Below are positions 1 through 8,386 of a stretch of 39,270 nt of DNA, piece by piece. The stretch comes from Anaerolineaceae bacterium UBA700 (lineage in GTDB: Bacteria; Chloroflexota; Anaerolineae; Anaerolineales; Anaerolineaceae), in contig DBMK01000297.1 of the NCBI GenBank assembly GCA_002298885.1, positions 1 to 39,270 on the forward strand. The letters are read 5' to 3'. The translations under genes and the position numbers were made by a program. The notes under the pieces were generated by a model. That model had not been told where the DNA came from. It made no database searches and saw only the letters and a program-made list of their open reading frames with translations. Within the stretch, counting starts at the first letter, position 1; every line of letters begins with the position of its first letter.

Positions 1-52
1 CGTGAATTTTTGGCCGTCCGCCCGTTTGCGGGCGGACGGCTAAAAATTCACG
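1..52. terminator. Long hairpin at the left edge
   Basis: Positions 1-24 and 29-52 form a 24-bp stem with one G-T wobble (12/41) and a TTTG loop. The stem has an AT-rich base (GTGAATTTTT) and a GC-rich tip (GCCGTCCGCCCG). It probably ends transcription of a gene outside the window. No strong T-run follows, as with the other long hairpins here. Confidence 0.6.
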
Positions 53-180
53 ATTTATTTATAAAGCCATTGCTTTTAACTGCCCGGTTAACACATTCGG
101 ACGATGCGCTTAACATGCCCAAGCCGGTATCCTGAAGCCAGAAAGAACGATACGGTCTCGATAATAAAGGACAAATATTT

Positions 181-405
181 ATGAAAGATAAAGCGACTTA
201 CGAAATCAGCGTGCTGGGAACTTTAGGCGGACATTGGTCAGAGTGGTTCCCGGAGATACAAATTCAAAATGGATCGGAACAGGATCAACCGATTACGCGG
301 TTATACGGAGAAATTCCGGACCAATCCAGCCTGATCGGCATGCTGCAAACCCTGGTGAACCTTGGCCTGCCGATCCTGCTGGTCAAGCGGATTGACTGGG
401 AATAA
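181..405 (+). CDS. Small conserved hypothetical protein, 74 aa
   Basis: The ATG follows an AAAGGA ribosome site (166-171) with 9 nt spacing. The product is short and soluble, with no signal peptide or membrane segment. The C-terminal half (GEIPDQSSLIGMLQTLVNLG) resembles a family of very small proteins common in Chloroflexota and Actinobacteria, in which a 'DQAALHGLL..L..LGLPLL' motif recurs; this is from memory, not from a search. The function of that family is unknown to me. The gene starts 38 bp before the large C45-like hydrolase gene and probably shares its transcript. It could be a small regulator or partner protein, but nothing in the sequence decides that. Confidence 0.7.
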   Translation: MKDKATYEISVLGTLGGHWSEWFPEIQIQNGSEQDQPITRLYGEIPDQSSLIGMLQTLVNLGLPILLVKRIDWE

Positions 406-442
406 CGGCTCATCCGGTCTACTTTGATAGGAGAAAAATGCG

Positions 443-2551
443 ATGACACTCAAAGAATCTCTAAATACGCTATTGAAATACACCCGGTTCATTGCGAAAA
501 ACACCCGCGCCTTCCGAGCCTCGAAACAGCTTTACGCCGTCCGAACCAATCTTGCTTTAGCCAATATGGAGTTGGGCAAACGAACCGTGGGCGATCCGAT
601 GTACGCCCCCCGGGTGAAAGAATTCAACCAGGTGATGGTCGAGCTGGTCCAGGGGAAATGGCTTGCCGCGTGCGCGATGGAGGCGAAAACAAAAGACGAA
701 GTAAACAAGAACTGGAAAAATGCTTTCGCTATGATCCAGGAGAGTAAAACGCACAGCGAACAGCTTCTCGAAGCCGTAAAGGCCTGGTCGCAGACACCGC
801 TGAATCTTGCCGAGACGCCGCTGACTATAAACGGCGCGGAAATCCAATTCGCCAACGGCGCGCCCCTGGTTCCCGAGATCAATCCGGTCGTCATCCTGCA
901 AGGCTCCGACTTTGAGATGGGCGTCCAATATGCCCAGCAATTGGTGGAAATTTACGGCTCCTGGATCCTGGAGCGGAAAGCCGGCAAGCTGTTCACGGAC
1001 GAGGAGCTGTCCTGCCTGCACAAATGGGAGGAGCAGCTTCAAATCTACGCCCCCGAAATCCTGACCCTGTGCCGGGGCTGGGCCTCAGGCGCCCAGGCGC
1101 TGGGCATCCCGATGAGCTACGAGGACGTCGTGGATATCTGGACCGGCCACAGACCTCCCTCCCAAACCTATCTGGGCCTGAGCGATGGAGAGCCATTCAT
1201 GGCGCCGCCCTACTGCTCCGGAGCGGCAGCCTGGGGACGCGCCACAACGGACGGGCAACTGGTGACCGTCTCGACCGGCGACCACGACTGCCACCACATG
1301 GCTACGATCATCGCCTTCCCCGAGACGGGCAACCCGTTCATCATCACCCCATTCGGCGCCACTGGAGATGTTCCCAAGCTGGGCGGCATTTACATGTTCG
1401 GCCACCCGGGGATGAACAGCCAGGGACTGGCCTACGTGGAGCACGGCGGCATGCCCAAGATGGTAGAGCCGAAATCCACCTGGGGGTACGGCGTGCGCAT
1501 GGGACCGGCAGTCTTCCACATCCTGCGCTTCGCCAACAGCGCCCGGGAAGCGCAGAAGATGGAGCTGGCTATGCCGGTGGGCGACGTCGGCAGCGGCGGT
1601 TTCGGCTCCCTGGGCGGATTCTGGGCGGACGGCACCTATGGATATATCGTCGACAGCCGCAAGGACCCGCTCATCATCCACGAAGCCGGCGACTGCGGAG
1701 AAACGGATTTCCTGTACGCAGCCAACCACCCTCTCCACCCGGATTCCGGCCGGGCTCCGTGGATCCAGAAGGATAAAGCCCACTGGCATTACGATCCCCA
1801 CGGCGGCTGGTATGGCGATTATCGCCCGGTCAAAAAGATCGGAATTGATGAAGAAGTGATCATCCAATCGCTGGGCAACGGCTTTATCGGCTCGCGCGAC
1901 CGCAGCCTGTATTTGTGGGACGTGCTCAGCCGGGCAGTGGGTGAGATCGACTACGAATACATGAAGATGGTCAACCGTAAGGGCTGCACGTTGCCGGCGG
2001 AAACCTGGAAAGAGTCGGTGGCCTATTTCAAGCGGACCGGCGAATGGACGAACGTGACCACCGGGCACGCCTCCAACGCCGACGTGGTGGTGATGAAGCC
2101 GGGCAAGAATGGTGAAGGATTGTATGCCATGTGCGTCGGAACTGCGAAACGCGGGCTGGCCCCCTGCATGCCCACCTGGTGCTCGCCGATTTATAACGAG
2201 ACCAACACCTTCTGGGAATTGAAGCTGGCCGAAAACCCGGCCAGGGTTGCTGAATACGCCCGCCAAAAGGCGCAGCAGGATATCCAACGCGCCTGTACCC
2301 TGATTGAAACGCTGCCCCAACAGACCAAAGCCGGTCAATACTTGACCTCGCTGCTCGAACAGGCACAGCGCGAGTACAACACGGGCATGGCGGTTGAACA
2401 GCAGGCCGCAGGACAGGCCGGGCCTGCAGGCTGGGCCAAAGCAACCCGCTTTTTTACCCGCGCTGAGGTCCGGGCCATGCAGGTAGTTGAAGCCATAGAG
2501 CCTCCGCCGGCCAATCCCGAGCAGATTCACCTGGAAAGAGCGATGGCATAG
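443..2551 (+). CDS. C45/Ntn-type acyltransferase or amide hydrolase, 702 aa
   Basis: Resembles the isopenicillin-N acyltransferase-like (peptidase C45) group of Ntn hydrolases, which mature by self-cleavage before a Cys and then act on amide bonds. The candidate nucleophile is Cys258 in PPYCSGAAAWGRATTDGQ; the following Gly/Ala-rich strand and a later YAANH motif (about residues 425-429) fit the fold. About 110-140 residues precede the family core, as a Lys/Glu-rich helical segment I do not recognise. No signal peptide is seen, so it should act in the cytoplasm. AGGAG (429-433) lies 9 nt before the ATG. It is the first large gene of an operon with an acyl-CoA ligase 25 bp downstream, which suggests that it frees an acid the ligase activates (inference). 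The substrate is unknown. Confidence 0.7.
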   Translation: MTLKESLNTLLKYTRFIAKNTRAFRASKQLYAVRTNLALANMELGKRTVGDPMYAPRVKEFNQVMVELVQGKWLAACAMEAKTKDEVNKNWKNAFAMIQESKTHSEQLLEAVKAWSQTPLNLAETPLTINGAEIQFANGAPLVPEINPVVILQGSDFEMGVQYAQQLVEIYGSWILERKAGKLFTDEELSCLHKWEEQLQIYAPEILTLCRGWASGAQALGIPMSYEDVVDIWTGHRPPSQTYLGLSDGEPFMAPPYCSGAAAWGRATTDGQLVTVSTGDHDCHHMATIIAFPETGNPFIITPFGATGDVPKLGGIYMFGHPGMNSQGLAYVEHGGMPKMVEPKSTWGYGVRMGPAVFHILRFANSAREAQKMELAMPVGDVGSGGFGSLGGFWADGTYGYIVDSRKDPLIIHEAGDCGETDFLYAANHPLHPDSGRAPWIQKDKAHWHYDPHGGWYGDYRPVKKIGIDEEVIIQSLGNGFIGSRDRSLYLWDVLSRAVGEIDYEYMKMVNRKGCTLPAETWKESVAYFKRTGEWTNVTTGHASNADVVVMKPGKNGEGLYAMCVGTAKRGLAPCMPTWCSPIYNETNTFWELKLAENPARVAEYARQKAQQDIQRACTLIETLPQQTKAGQYLTSLLEQAQREYNTGMAVEQQAAGQAGPAGWAKATRFFTRAEVRAMQVVEAIEPPPANPEQIHLERAMA

Positions 2552-2576
2552 GAATCTAGGAACAACAGGAATAACA

Positions 2577-3983
2577 ATGAAAAAACCCTCTTCTTTTGAC
2601 CTGTACCGGATGACCTGGAATGCAAGGAAAGCCGAGCCCGAAGAAATTCACAGCCTGCAAATGCAGCGGCTGAACGAGATCGTCCAATACGCCCGGGAGC
2701 ACTCGAAAATCTATGCTGAACTGTATCGAAGCCTGCCTAATACGATAACCGGTCTCTCTCAACTGCCCATCGTGTCCAAGGCTGAGCTGATGCCGCGCTT
2801 CGAGGATTGGGTGACCGACCCGGCCGTCCGGCTGGCGGACCTGGAAAATTTTATCCACGACCCCGAGAAGATCGGCCAGCAGTACCTGGGAAAATACACA
2901 GTCTGTACCACCTCCGGAACCACCGGCCAGCCGGCGATCCTGCTGCAGGACCAGGCCACGATGACCTTGATGGGCTCGCTCAACATCCTGCGCGCCATGC
3001 CGGCCTGGATCAACGGCGGGCAGCTCATGAAGATTATCGGCGCGGGGATGAAGACGGCCGCGGTTTGGGCCACCGGCGGTCACTTCCTGGGGATCACCAT
3101 GATGAAGCGCCAGATCCTGCAAAAGCCTGCCCGGGCGCGGTCGATGAAAATTTTTTCCGTGCTCACCCCCCTGCCGGAAATTGTTGCCGGCCTGAACAAA
3201 TTCCAGCCGGCAATGCTCAATGGATATGCCACCGCCGTGCTGCTGCTAGCCCAGGAGCAGGAAGCCGGGCGGCTCAACATCCATCCGGTGTTGGTCATGA
3301 CCTCCAGCGAATCGCTAGCAGAGGAGGACCGCCAGCGAATCCGGCAGGCTTTTGGCTGCACGGTGGCCGATAATTACGGCTGCTCGGAATTTGTGGCGGT
3401 TGCGACGGGCTGCCGGCACGGCTGGCTGCACGTAAATGCGGACTGGGTCATCCTGGAGCCGGTTGATGAAAACATGAAACCGGCAAAGCCCGGACAGCCC
3501 TCTCATTCCGTCCTGCTGACGAACCTCGTCAACCGCATTCAGCCCATCATCCGCTACAACCTGGGCGACCGCATTACGCTGCGCCCCGACGCCTGCCCGT
3601 GCGGCAGCCCATTCCCGGCGATCCGCGTGGATGGGCGCACGGATGAGATCCTGCACCTGCAAGGAGCGAACGGGGAGTCCGTTCCGGTGCTTCCCCTGGC
3701 GCTGTGGGCGGTGATAAAAGGGACGCCGGGTGTGCAGCGTTTCCAGATCGTCCAGGTGGAGGCGGCAAAGCTGAAAATCAGGCTGGAAACAACCGCGGAC
3801 GACGGCCAGCCTGCGAGTGCAAGCCGGTCGAAGTCCTGGGAACAGGTCAAAACAAATGTACGGGCTTTTCTGGAACAACAGCATCTGCCCGGAGTAGAGG
3901 TAACGCTGGCAGAGGAACCTCCGATCCGAGATTTTAGGAGTGGCAAGTTCCGCCACGTTTGGTCGGAGGTCCCAAAAATATAG
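2577..3983 (+). CDS. PaaK/CapK-like adenylate-forming acyl-CoA ligase, 468 aa
   Basis: Member of the phenylacetate-CoA ligase/coenzyme F390 synthetase branch of the AMP-forming ligases. ATP-binding motif TSGTTGQP lies at residues 112-119, NYGCSEF at 266-272, RYNLGDR at 326-332 and VDGRTDEI at 351-358. A C-terminal RSGKFR carries the likely catalytic Lys. DACPCG (338-343) fits the Cys pair often seen in this branch. The expected reaction is acid + ATP + CoA to acyl-CoA + AMP + PPi in the cytoplasm. Length is normal for the family. AGGAA precedes the ATG by about 7 nt. The gene sits between the C45-like hydrolase and an MBL-fold hydrolase, all co-directional. Aromatic and aliphatic substrates are both possible. 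Confidence 0.85.
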   Translation: MKKPSSFDLYRMTWNARKAEPEEIHSLQMQRLNEIVQYAREHSKIYAELYRSLPNTITGLSQLPIVSKAELMPRFEDWVTDPAVRLADLENFIHDPEKIGQQYLGKYTVCTTSGTTGQPAILLQDQATMTLMGSLNILRAMPAWINGGQLMKIIGAGMKTAAVWATGGHFLGITMMKRQILQKPARARSMKIFSVLTPLPEIVAGLNKFQPAMLNGYATAVLLLAQEQEAGRLNIHPVLVMTSSESLAEEDRQRIRQAFGCTVADNYGCSEFVAVATGCRHGWLHVNADWVILEPVDENMKPAKPGQPSHSVLLTNLVNRIQPIIRYNLGDRITLRPDACPCGSPFPAIRVDGRTDEILHLQGANGESVPVLPLALWAVIKGTPGVQRFQIVQVEAAKLKIRLETTADDGQPASASRSKSWEQVKTNVRAFLEQQHLPGVEVTLAEEPPIRDFRSGKFRHVWSEVPKI

Positions 3984-4029
3984 ACGGCACATTATAATGG
4001 AGCGCACATTCATTGATGCTGGAGCAATC

Positions 4030-5019
4030 ATGGAAGTGCTGCCTAATATTTACCAACTGAGGATCCCGATCCCCGATAATCCGCTGGGGTTTATCAACTC
4101 TTACCTGGTGAAGACCGCCGAGGGAAGCCTTTTAATCGATACCGGTTGGAACACCGACCAGGCCTTCGAGGCGCTCGAAAACCAGCTCGGGGAGGCCGGG
4201 GTGGCGTTCAAGGACTTGAAATACATCGCCATTACCCACATCCATCCGGACCATTACGGCCTGGTGGGGCGCCTGGAAAAGCACACCCAGGCCAGGCTGG
4301 TCATCCACGAAATCGAACGCTCGCTGCTTGACTCACGCTACGTTAAAACTGACGGCCTGCTCGGTGAAATGGACCAATGGCTGGAGATCAACGGCGTGCC
4401 GGAGAAAGACCGCTCCACCCTTAATATGGCCTCGATGGAAATGCTGGGGCTGGTAGCAGTGGCGATGCCCGACCAGGCGGTGCGCGGGGGCGAGCATATC
4501 ACCCTCGGGGAGCTCGACCTGGAGATCATCTGGACTCCCGGCCATTCGCCCGGCCACATCTGTTTCTACGACCGGGCGCGCAAGGTGCTGTTCTCCGGCG
4601 ACCATGTCCTGCAAAACACGACGCCCAACGTGAGCATGAACAGCCAGAGCATCAGCAACCCGCTGGTGAATTACCTCAATTCGCTGCACCAGATTGAACA
4701 CCTGGCAGTCGACACCGTCATGCCCGGCCACGGCAAACCGTTCAACCAGTTTTCGCAGAGGCTGGCTGAAATCCGGCAGCACCACGAGGACCGCCTGAAA
4801 GAAATGCTGGCAATGTTCAACAGCGAGCCGAAAACGGCCTACACGGTGGCCATTGCCACGAAATGGTACCTGCCCTGGGAACAGCTTCCGCCGTTCAGCA
4901 AGCGCATGGCCGTCACCGAAACCCTGTCCCACCTGGAACTGCTGCTGGCCAGGGGCCGGCTCTCAAAAACCATGCAAAACGGCGTCGTCTGGTATATGGC
5001 GGACGAACATGTGGACTGA
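4030..5019 (+). CDS. MBL-fold metallo-hydrolase, 329 aa
   Basis: Metallo-beta-lactamase-fold hydrolase with a complete di-metal site: HIHPDH at residues 70-75, GHSPGH at 171-176, the bridging Asp in SGDHV (about 191) and PGHG near 232-235. The C-terminal ~90 residues are helical, as in the glyoxalase-II/RNaseZ-like subgroup that includes thioesterases, lactonases and hydrolases of unknown substrate. The reading frame is open further upstream, but GGAG at 4021-4024, 5 nt before this ATG, and the conserved start MEVLPNIYQL favour 4030. The ORF could begin at 3997 or overlap the ligase. Next to a CoA ligase, it may hydrolyse a thioester or lactone (inference). Confidence 0.85.
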   Translation: MEVLPNIYQLRIPIPDNPLGFINSYLVKTAEGSLLIDTGWNTDQAFEALENQLGEAGVAFKDLKYIAITHIHPDHYGLVGRLEKHTQARLVIHEIERSLLDSRYVKTDGLLGEMDQWLEINGVPEKDRSTLNMASMEMLGLVAVAMPDQAVRGGEHITLGELDLEIIWTPGHSPGHICFYDRARKVLFSGDHVLQNTTPNVSMNSQSISNPLVNYLNSLHQIEHLAVDTVMPGHGKPFNQFSQRLAEIRQHHEDRLKEMLAMFNSEPKTAYTVAIATKWYLPWEQLPPFSKRMAVTETLSHLELLLARGRLSKTMQNGVVWYMADEHVD

Positions 5020-5073
5020 TAGCCTGTCCAAATCCGGGAATAAAGCCCACGCCGAAATACCCTGCACGCGCTT

Positions 5074-5643
5074 ATGATCAAAGACTTAATCCTTAAAAAC
5101 CGCAGCTACCGGCGCTTTCAGGCAGAATATCCGGTCGAAGAACAGACCCTTCTGGAACTGGTGGACCTGGCGCGCTGCGTGGCGTCGGCCCGCAACCTCC
5201 AACCTTTGAGGTATATCGTTTCGTGCGAGGCAGAGAAGAATGCCATTATCTTCCCCTGCCTGGACTGGCCGAAACTGGGCGAATGGACACAGCCCTCGGC
5301 GGAAGAAATGCCGTCCGCCTACATCGTCCTGCTGGGCGATAAGACCATCCCCACAGCCGTCGGGATCGACGCTGGGATCGCGGCGCAAACCATCCTGCTG
5401 GCGGCCGTGGAGCGCGGATTGGGCGGGTGCATCATGGGCAGCCTGCAGCACGAACCGCTGCGCTCCGGGTTGCACATCCCCGAGCGCTACCGCATCCTGC
5501 TGGTCATCGCTCTCGGTAAACCGGCCGAAACAGTAGTGATCGAGGAAGGCGAACCGGACGAAGCCGCGGCATTCTGGCGCGACGAACACAGCGTGCACCA
5601 CGTGCGCAAGCGGAAACTGCGGGATATTTTGCTTAGAGAATGA
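5074..5643 (+). CDS. Nitroreductase-family flavoprotein, 189 aa
   Basis: Short FMN-dependent nitroreductase-type oxidoreductase. NRSYRRFQ near the N-terminus is the usual FMN-phosphate contact, ASARNLQPLRY fits the second FMN strand, and GIDAGIAAQTILLAAVERGLGG fits the dimer helix and loop. The family transfers hydride from NAD(P)H to nitro groups, quinones, enones or flavins. It is last in the plus-strand operon, and no clear ribosome site precedes the ATG, so the exact start is less certain. Its last 11 bp overlap the end of the convergent ADP-forming synthetase gene. In this setting it may act on an enoyl or electron-poor intermediate (inference). Confidence 0.85.
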   Translation: MIKDLILKNRSYRRFQAEYPVEEQTLLELVDLARCVASARNLQPLRYIVSCEAEKNAIIFPCLDWPKLGEWTQPSAEEMPSAYIVLLGDKTIPTAVGIDAGIAAQTILLAAVERGLGGCIMGSLQHEPLRSGLHIPERYRILLVIALGKPAETVVIEEGEPDEAAAFWRDEHSVHHVRKRKLRDILLRE

Positions 5644-7723
5644 AGCGGGCGTCCACGGCGATGACGCCGGAGGCGGAAGCCATCACCGGGTTCAGGTCGA
5701 TTTCCTTCACCACCGGAAGGTCGATCATCATCTGGGAAAGCTTCAGCAGCGTGTCCTGAAGCGCCGGGATATCCACCCCGGCCTCGCCGCGTACCCCGTG
5801 CAGGAGCTTGCTGCCCTGGATTTCCTCTATCATCGAAGCCGCCTCGTGGCGGGTAAGTGGAGCCAGGCGCAAGGCGACGTCCTTGAAGGCTTCCACGTAA
5901 ATGCCACCCAGGCCAAAAAGCATGACCGGGCCGAAGGATGGGTCGCGCTTGGCGCCCAATATGACCTCGCGGCCGCCGGGGACCATCTTCTGCACCAGGA
6001 ACTGGAACGCAGCCCCTGGCGCCGTGGCACGGATGCGGCCCTGCATAGTCTGTATGCAGTTGAGGAGCTCGTCTTCATCCCGAATGTTCAGCATCACACC
6101 GCCAATGTCCGATTTGTGGACAATTTCGGTGCTGACTGCCTTCAAAACCAGGGGATACCCCACCCGGGCGGCCACTTGAACGGCCTCAGGCGCATTTTTC
6201 GCCAGGGCGTACGGCGCCACCGGGATACAGTAGGCGTCGCAGATTGCCAGGGCGTCCGAAATCACAGGCTGACTACCCTTGCAATTAGACAATATCTTTT
6301 CGGCCATATGGCGAGCATCCGGTGGAATGATCGGGACGGCAGAGTCTACGCGGGCTTCGGATTTAATCCGCTGCTGCCGGAGCGTATAGTCGCGTGAAGC
6401 GGCCAACGCCTGGATGGTGTCATAAACTTCCAGGAAGACGGGATACCCCAGGCTGCGCTCCAGGTAAGCCAGCTCATCCATTTCAGTAAAATAGCACAGG
6501 GCGATCGGGGTTTGATACTGCCAGCTCATGGCTTTTAGTTTGGCGGCAATCTGGCGCGCCAGTGGAATGGTCTCGCGGCGGTAGTTGAAGATCAGGACCA
6601 CCGCGTCCGGCTTGACCGTGCGCAGGCATTCTTCGATCAGGATGGGGTAGGAATTGAAATCGAAAACCGTGCCCAGGTCGATTGGATTGGTGGAATCGAT
6701 GATGTCCGCCCGGAAATAGGGCCTGGCCTTCTCCAGCAGTTCCGGCGGAAACGGGGCCAGCTCGAACCCGAACTCGGTTGCTGCATCGGTGGCGATGATG
6801 GCGTGCCCGCCCGACCGGGTGAAGACGCACAGTTTATTGCCGCGCACTGGCGGCATGGCAAAGCCCTTGGTATAGAGCATCATCTCGCGGAACGAATGGG
6901 CGCGGGTAATGCCGGACTGGCGGAAGGCCGCATTCACGATTTGATCGTCGTTCGCCAGGGCGGCGGTGTGCGATTGGGCGACCCGGTGGCTGGCCTGGCC
7001 TGTGTTCGATTTCAAAATGATGACCGGTTTTTCGCCACGCCCGGCCAGCTCGGCCAGACCACGACCGTCATCAATGCTTTCCAGGTACATCAGGCAGGTG
7101 TCGGTGTCTTTATCCCTGAGGAAATATTCCAGGTAATCCGATTCTTTCAAATTGAGCTTGTTTCCCGCGCTGACCTGCTTGGCGACTCCCAACCCGCAGG
7201 CTGTCAGCATGTCCGCCACGGTCAGAACGACCCCGCCGCTTTGGGAAATGAACGAAACCCGGCCCGGTGCGATTTCGGATTTCTCCTCGCGCACGAAAAC
7301 GGTGCAGATCCCGCTGGCGGTGTTGACGATCCCGATACAGTTGGGGCCGATGATGCGGATGCCATACTGCCGAGCAATCTCGCCAACTTTGTGTTCCAGG
7401 GCTTTCCCATCCTCCGAAAACTCGCTGAAACCGGCCGTCTCGATGACCACCTGGAGGATGCCCTTTTTGCCGCACAGGTCAAGGTAAGCAGGCGTGGTGG
7501 CCGCCGGCGTGAGGATGATCGCCAGGTCGATTCCCTCGGGCAGATCGAGCATTGAATCGAGAATAGGAATGCCGTGCAGCTCGCCCCGCTGCCGCCCCAC
7601 AAAATACAGCTTACCCTTGTACTCGAAGCGCATGAGGTTCTCGGCGATATTCCTACCCAGGTTGTCAGGCTTATCGGAAACCCCAATGACGACGATCGAA
7701 TCGGGATAAAAGAATTTATGCAT
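5633..7723 (-). CDS. ADP-forming acyl-CoA synthetase, 696 aa
   Basis: Fused alpha-beta acyl-CoA synthetase of the acetate-CoA ligase (ADP-forming) family; it converts acyl-CoA + ADP + Pi to acid + CoA + ATP, or the reverse. The N-terminal CoA-binding Rossmann domain begins at FYPDSIVVIGVSD. IGPNCIGIVN (about 125-134) and SQSGGVVLTVADM follow. SHTAALA at 251-257 carries the probable phospho-His252. The C-terminal ATP-grasp domain starts near residue 480. An upstream extension of the frame to 7807 would run far into the TIGR04076 gene. The ATG at 7723 has AGGAGG 9 nt upstream and the family's normal start, so I chose it. It overlaps the preceding gene by 8 bp. As the last gene, it may recover ATP from the CoA ester product (inference). 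Confidence 0.9.
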   Translation of the reverse strand: MHKFFYPDSIVVIGVSDKPDNLGRNIAENLMRFEYKGKLYFVGRQRGELHGIPILDSMLDLPEGIDLAIILTPAATTPAYLDLCGKKGILQVVIETAGFSEFSEDGKALEHKVGEIARQYGIRIIGPNCIGIVNTASGICTVFVREEKSEIAPGRVSFISQSGGVVLTVADMLTACGLGVAKQVSAGNKLNLKESDYLEYFLRDKDTDTCLMYLESIDDGRGLAELAGRGEKPVIILKSNTGQASHRVAQSHTAALANDDQIVNAAFRQSGITRAHSFREMMLYTKGFAMPPVRGNKLCVFTRSGGHAIIATDAATEFGFELAPFPPELLEKARPYFRADIIDSTNPIDLGTVFDFNSYPILIEECLRTVKPDAVVLIFNYRRETIPLARQIAAKLKAMSWQYQTPIALCYFTEMDELAYLERSLGYPVFLEVYDTIQALAASRDYTLRQQRIKSEARVDSAVPIIPPDARHMAEKILSNCKGSQPVISDALAICDAYCIPVAPYALAKNAPEAVQVAARVGYPLVLKAVSTEIVHKSDIGGVMLNIRDEDELLNCIQTMQGRIRATAPGAAFQFLVQKMVPGGREVILGAKRDPSFGPVMLFGLGGIYVEAFKDVALRLAPLTRHEAASMIEEIQGSKLLHGVRGEAGVDIPALQDTLLKLSQMMIDLPVVKEIDLNPVMASASGVIAVDARFIL

Positions 7724-8003
7724 GGCTTTCTTCCTCCTTGACGCGCCGCACGTCGAAGCGCACCAGGTTCTCGGCGTCCGGGCAGGCAATCTGGACGCCG
7801 TCTTCATCGCCCCACGGGAATTTGCCCCGGAAGCGCAGAACCTGGACGAACGGCCACAGGGAATGCAGAGCCTCCGGGCACAGATACCCGGAAAGCGAAA
7901 GGTTGTCGACGACGATGGACTGGCCTACGCAGTGGCCTGCCTGGCACTCCCCAGCGATGCTCTGGACGGTGATCTTGACTTTATCCATGCCGGAATCACT
8001 CAT
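7716..8003 (-). CDS. TIGR04076 family protein, 95 aa
   Basis: The core KVKITVQSIAGECQAGHCVGQS, the central CPEALHSLWPFVQVLRFRG and the end ACPDAENLVRFDVRR match the TIGR04076 family of small Cys-containing proteins of unknown function. It has four Cys (CQAGHC, LCPEA, ACPD), which could bind a metal or cluster. The ATG at 8003 has GGAGG 7 nt upstream; a TTG two codons earlier is less likely. It lies between fixX and the acyl-CoA synthetase and overlaps the latter by 8 bp, so it belongs to the operon and may assist in CoA or electron-transfer chemistry (inference only). Confidence 0.85.
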   Translation of the reverse strand: MSDSGMDKVKITVQSIAGECQAGHCVGQSIVVDNLSLSGYLCPEALHSLWPFVQVLRFRGKFPWGDEDGVQIACPDAENLVRFDVRRVKEEESHA

Positions 8004-8041
8004 CGTCAATCCTCCTCGAGAGTATTACCTACAGTAGTCTA

Positions 8042-8071
8042 GCCTTTGCCATAATTCACCGCAGCAAAGGC
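8042..8071. other. Intercistronic stem-loop fixX / TIGR04076
   Basis: GCCTTTGC (8042-8049) pairs with GCAAAGGC (8064-8071) across a 14-nt loop in the 98-bp gap. No T-run follows on the transcribed strand, so mRNA processing or stability fits better than full termination. Confidence 0.5.
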
Positions 8072-8101
8072 CGCTCTGAAGATATTTTTTTGACCAGACT
8101 C

Positions 8102-8386
8102 TTATCCGTACCGGTAAATGACGCCGAAACCGCCCCGCGGATAAACCCATTTTAACGCTTCGCCCGGGCAGGCCGCCTTGCAGGTGCCGCATTCCAGGCA
8201 GCCGGCCCAATCGGCGACAATTTTCCCGTCCTGTTCCGAATAAACCCCCGCCGGGCAGACGAACAGGCAGGCCTTATCCTTGCAGATTTTCTGGCACAGC
8301 TCGCTATCTACTTCGATGTGGGCGTGGCCTTCATCCAGCTCATATTTATTGATTGCCAGTTTTTCGGGGATGCTCATGTTGTTCAT
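8102..8386 (-). CDS. fixX: FixX-type ferredoxin-like protein, 94 aa
   Basis: Ferredoxin partner of FixC/ETF-quinone oxidoreductase. CLECGTCKAACP provides the [4Fe-4S] ligands and an earlier C-x4-C-x3-CP group sits where a second, often degenerate, cluster lies. The C-terminal KWVYPRGGFGVIYRYG is diagnostic for FixX. The ATG at 8386 overlaps the fixC stop as ATGA and has GGAGG 9 nt upstream inside fixC, so translation is probably coupled. An in-frame ATG at 8407 also lies inside fixC but has no better site. FixX passes electrons between FixC and the quinone pool or another acceptor. Confidence 0.93.
   Translation of the reverse strand: MNNMSIPEKLAINKYELDEGHAHIEVDSELCQKICKDKACLFVCPAGVYSEQDGKIVADWAGCLECGTCKAACPGEALKWVYPRGGFGVIYRYG

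Noticed and set aside
424..747. Possible small gene overlapping the start of the C45-like gene
   Set aside because: Shifted frame of the same DNA; its ATG has no ribosome site while the C45-like ATG at 443 does.
1085..2530. 481-codon minus-strand open frame
   Set aside because: It lies opposite the C45-like gene, whose family motifs and ribosome site are clear. Long antisense frames are expected in GC-rich coding DNA.
5644..7723. Separate alpha and beta subunit genes for the ADP-forming synthetase
   Set aside because: The frame is continuous through the linker at about residue 470; it is a fusion, not two genes.
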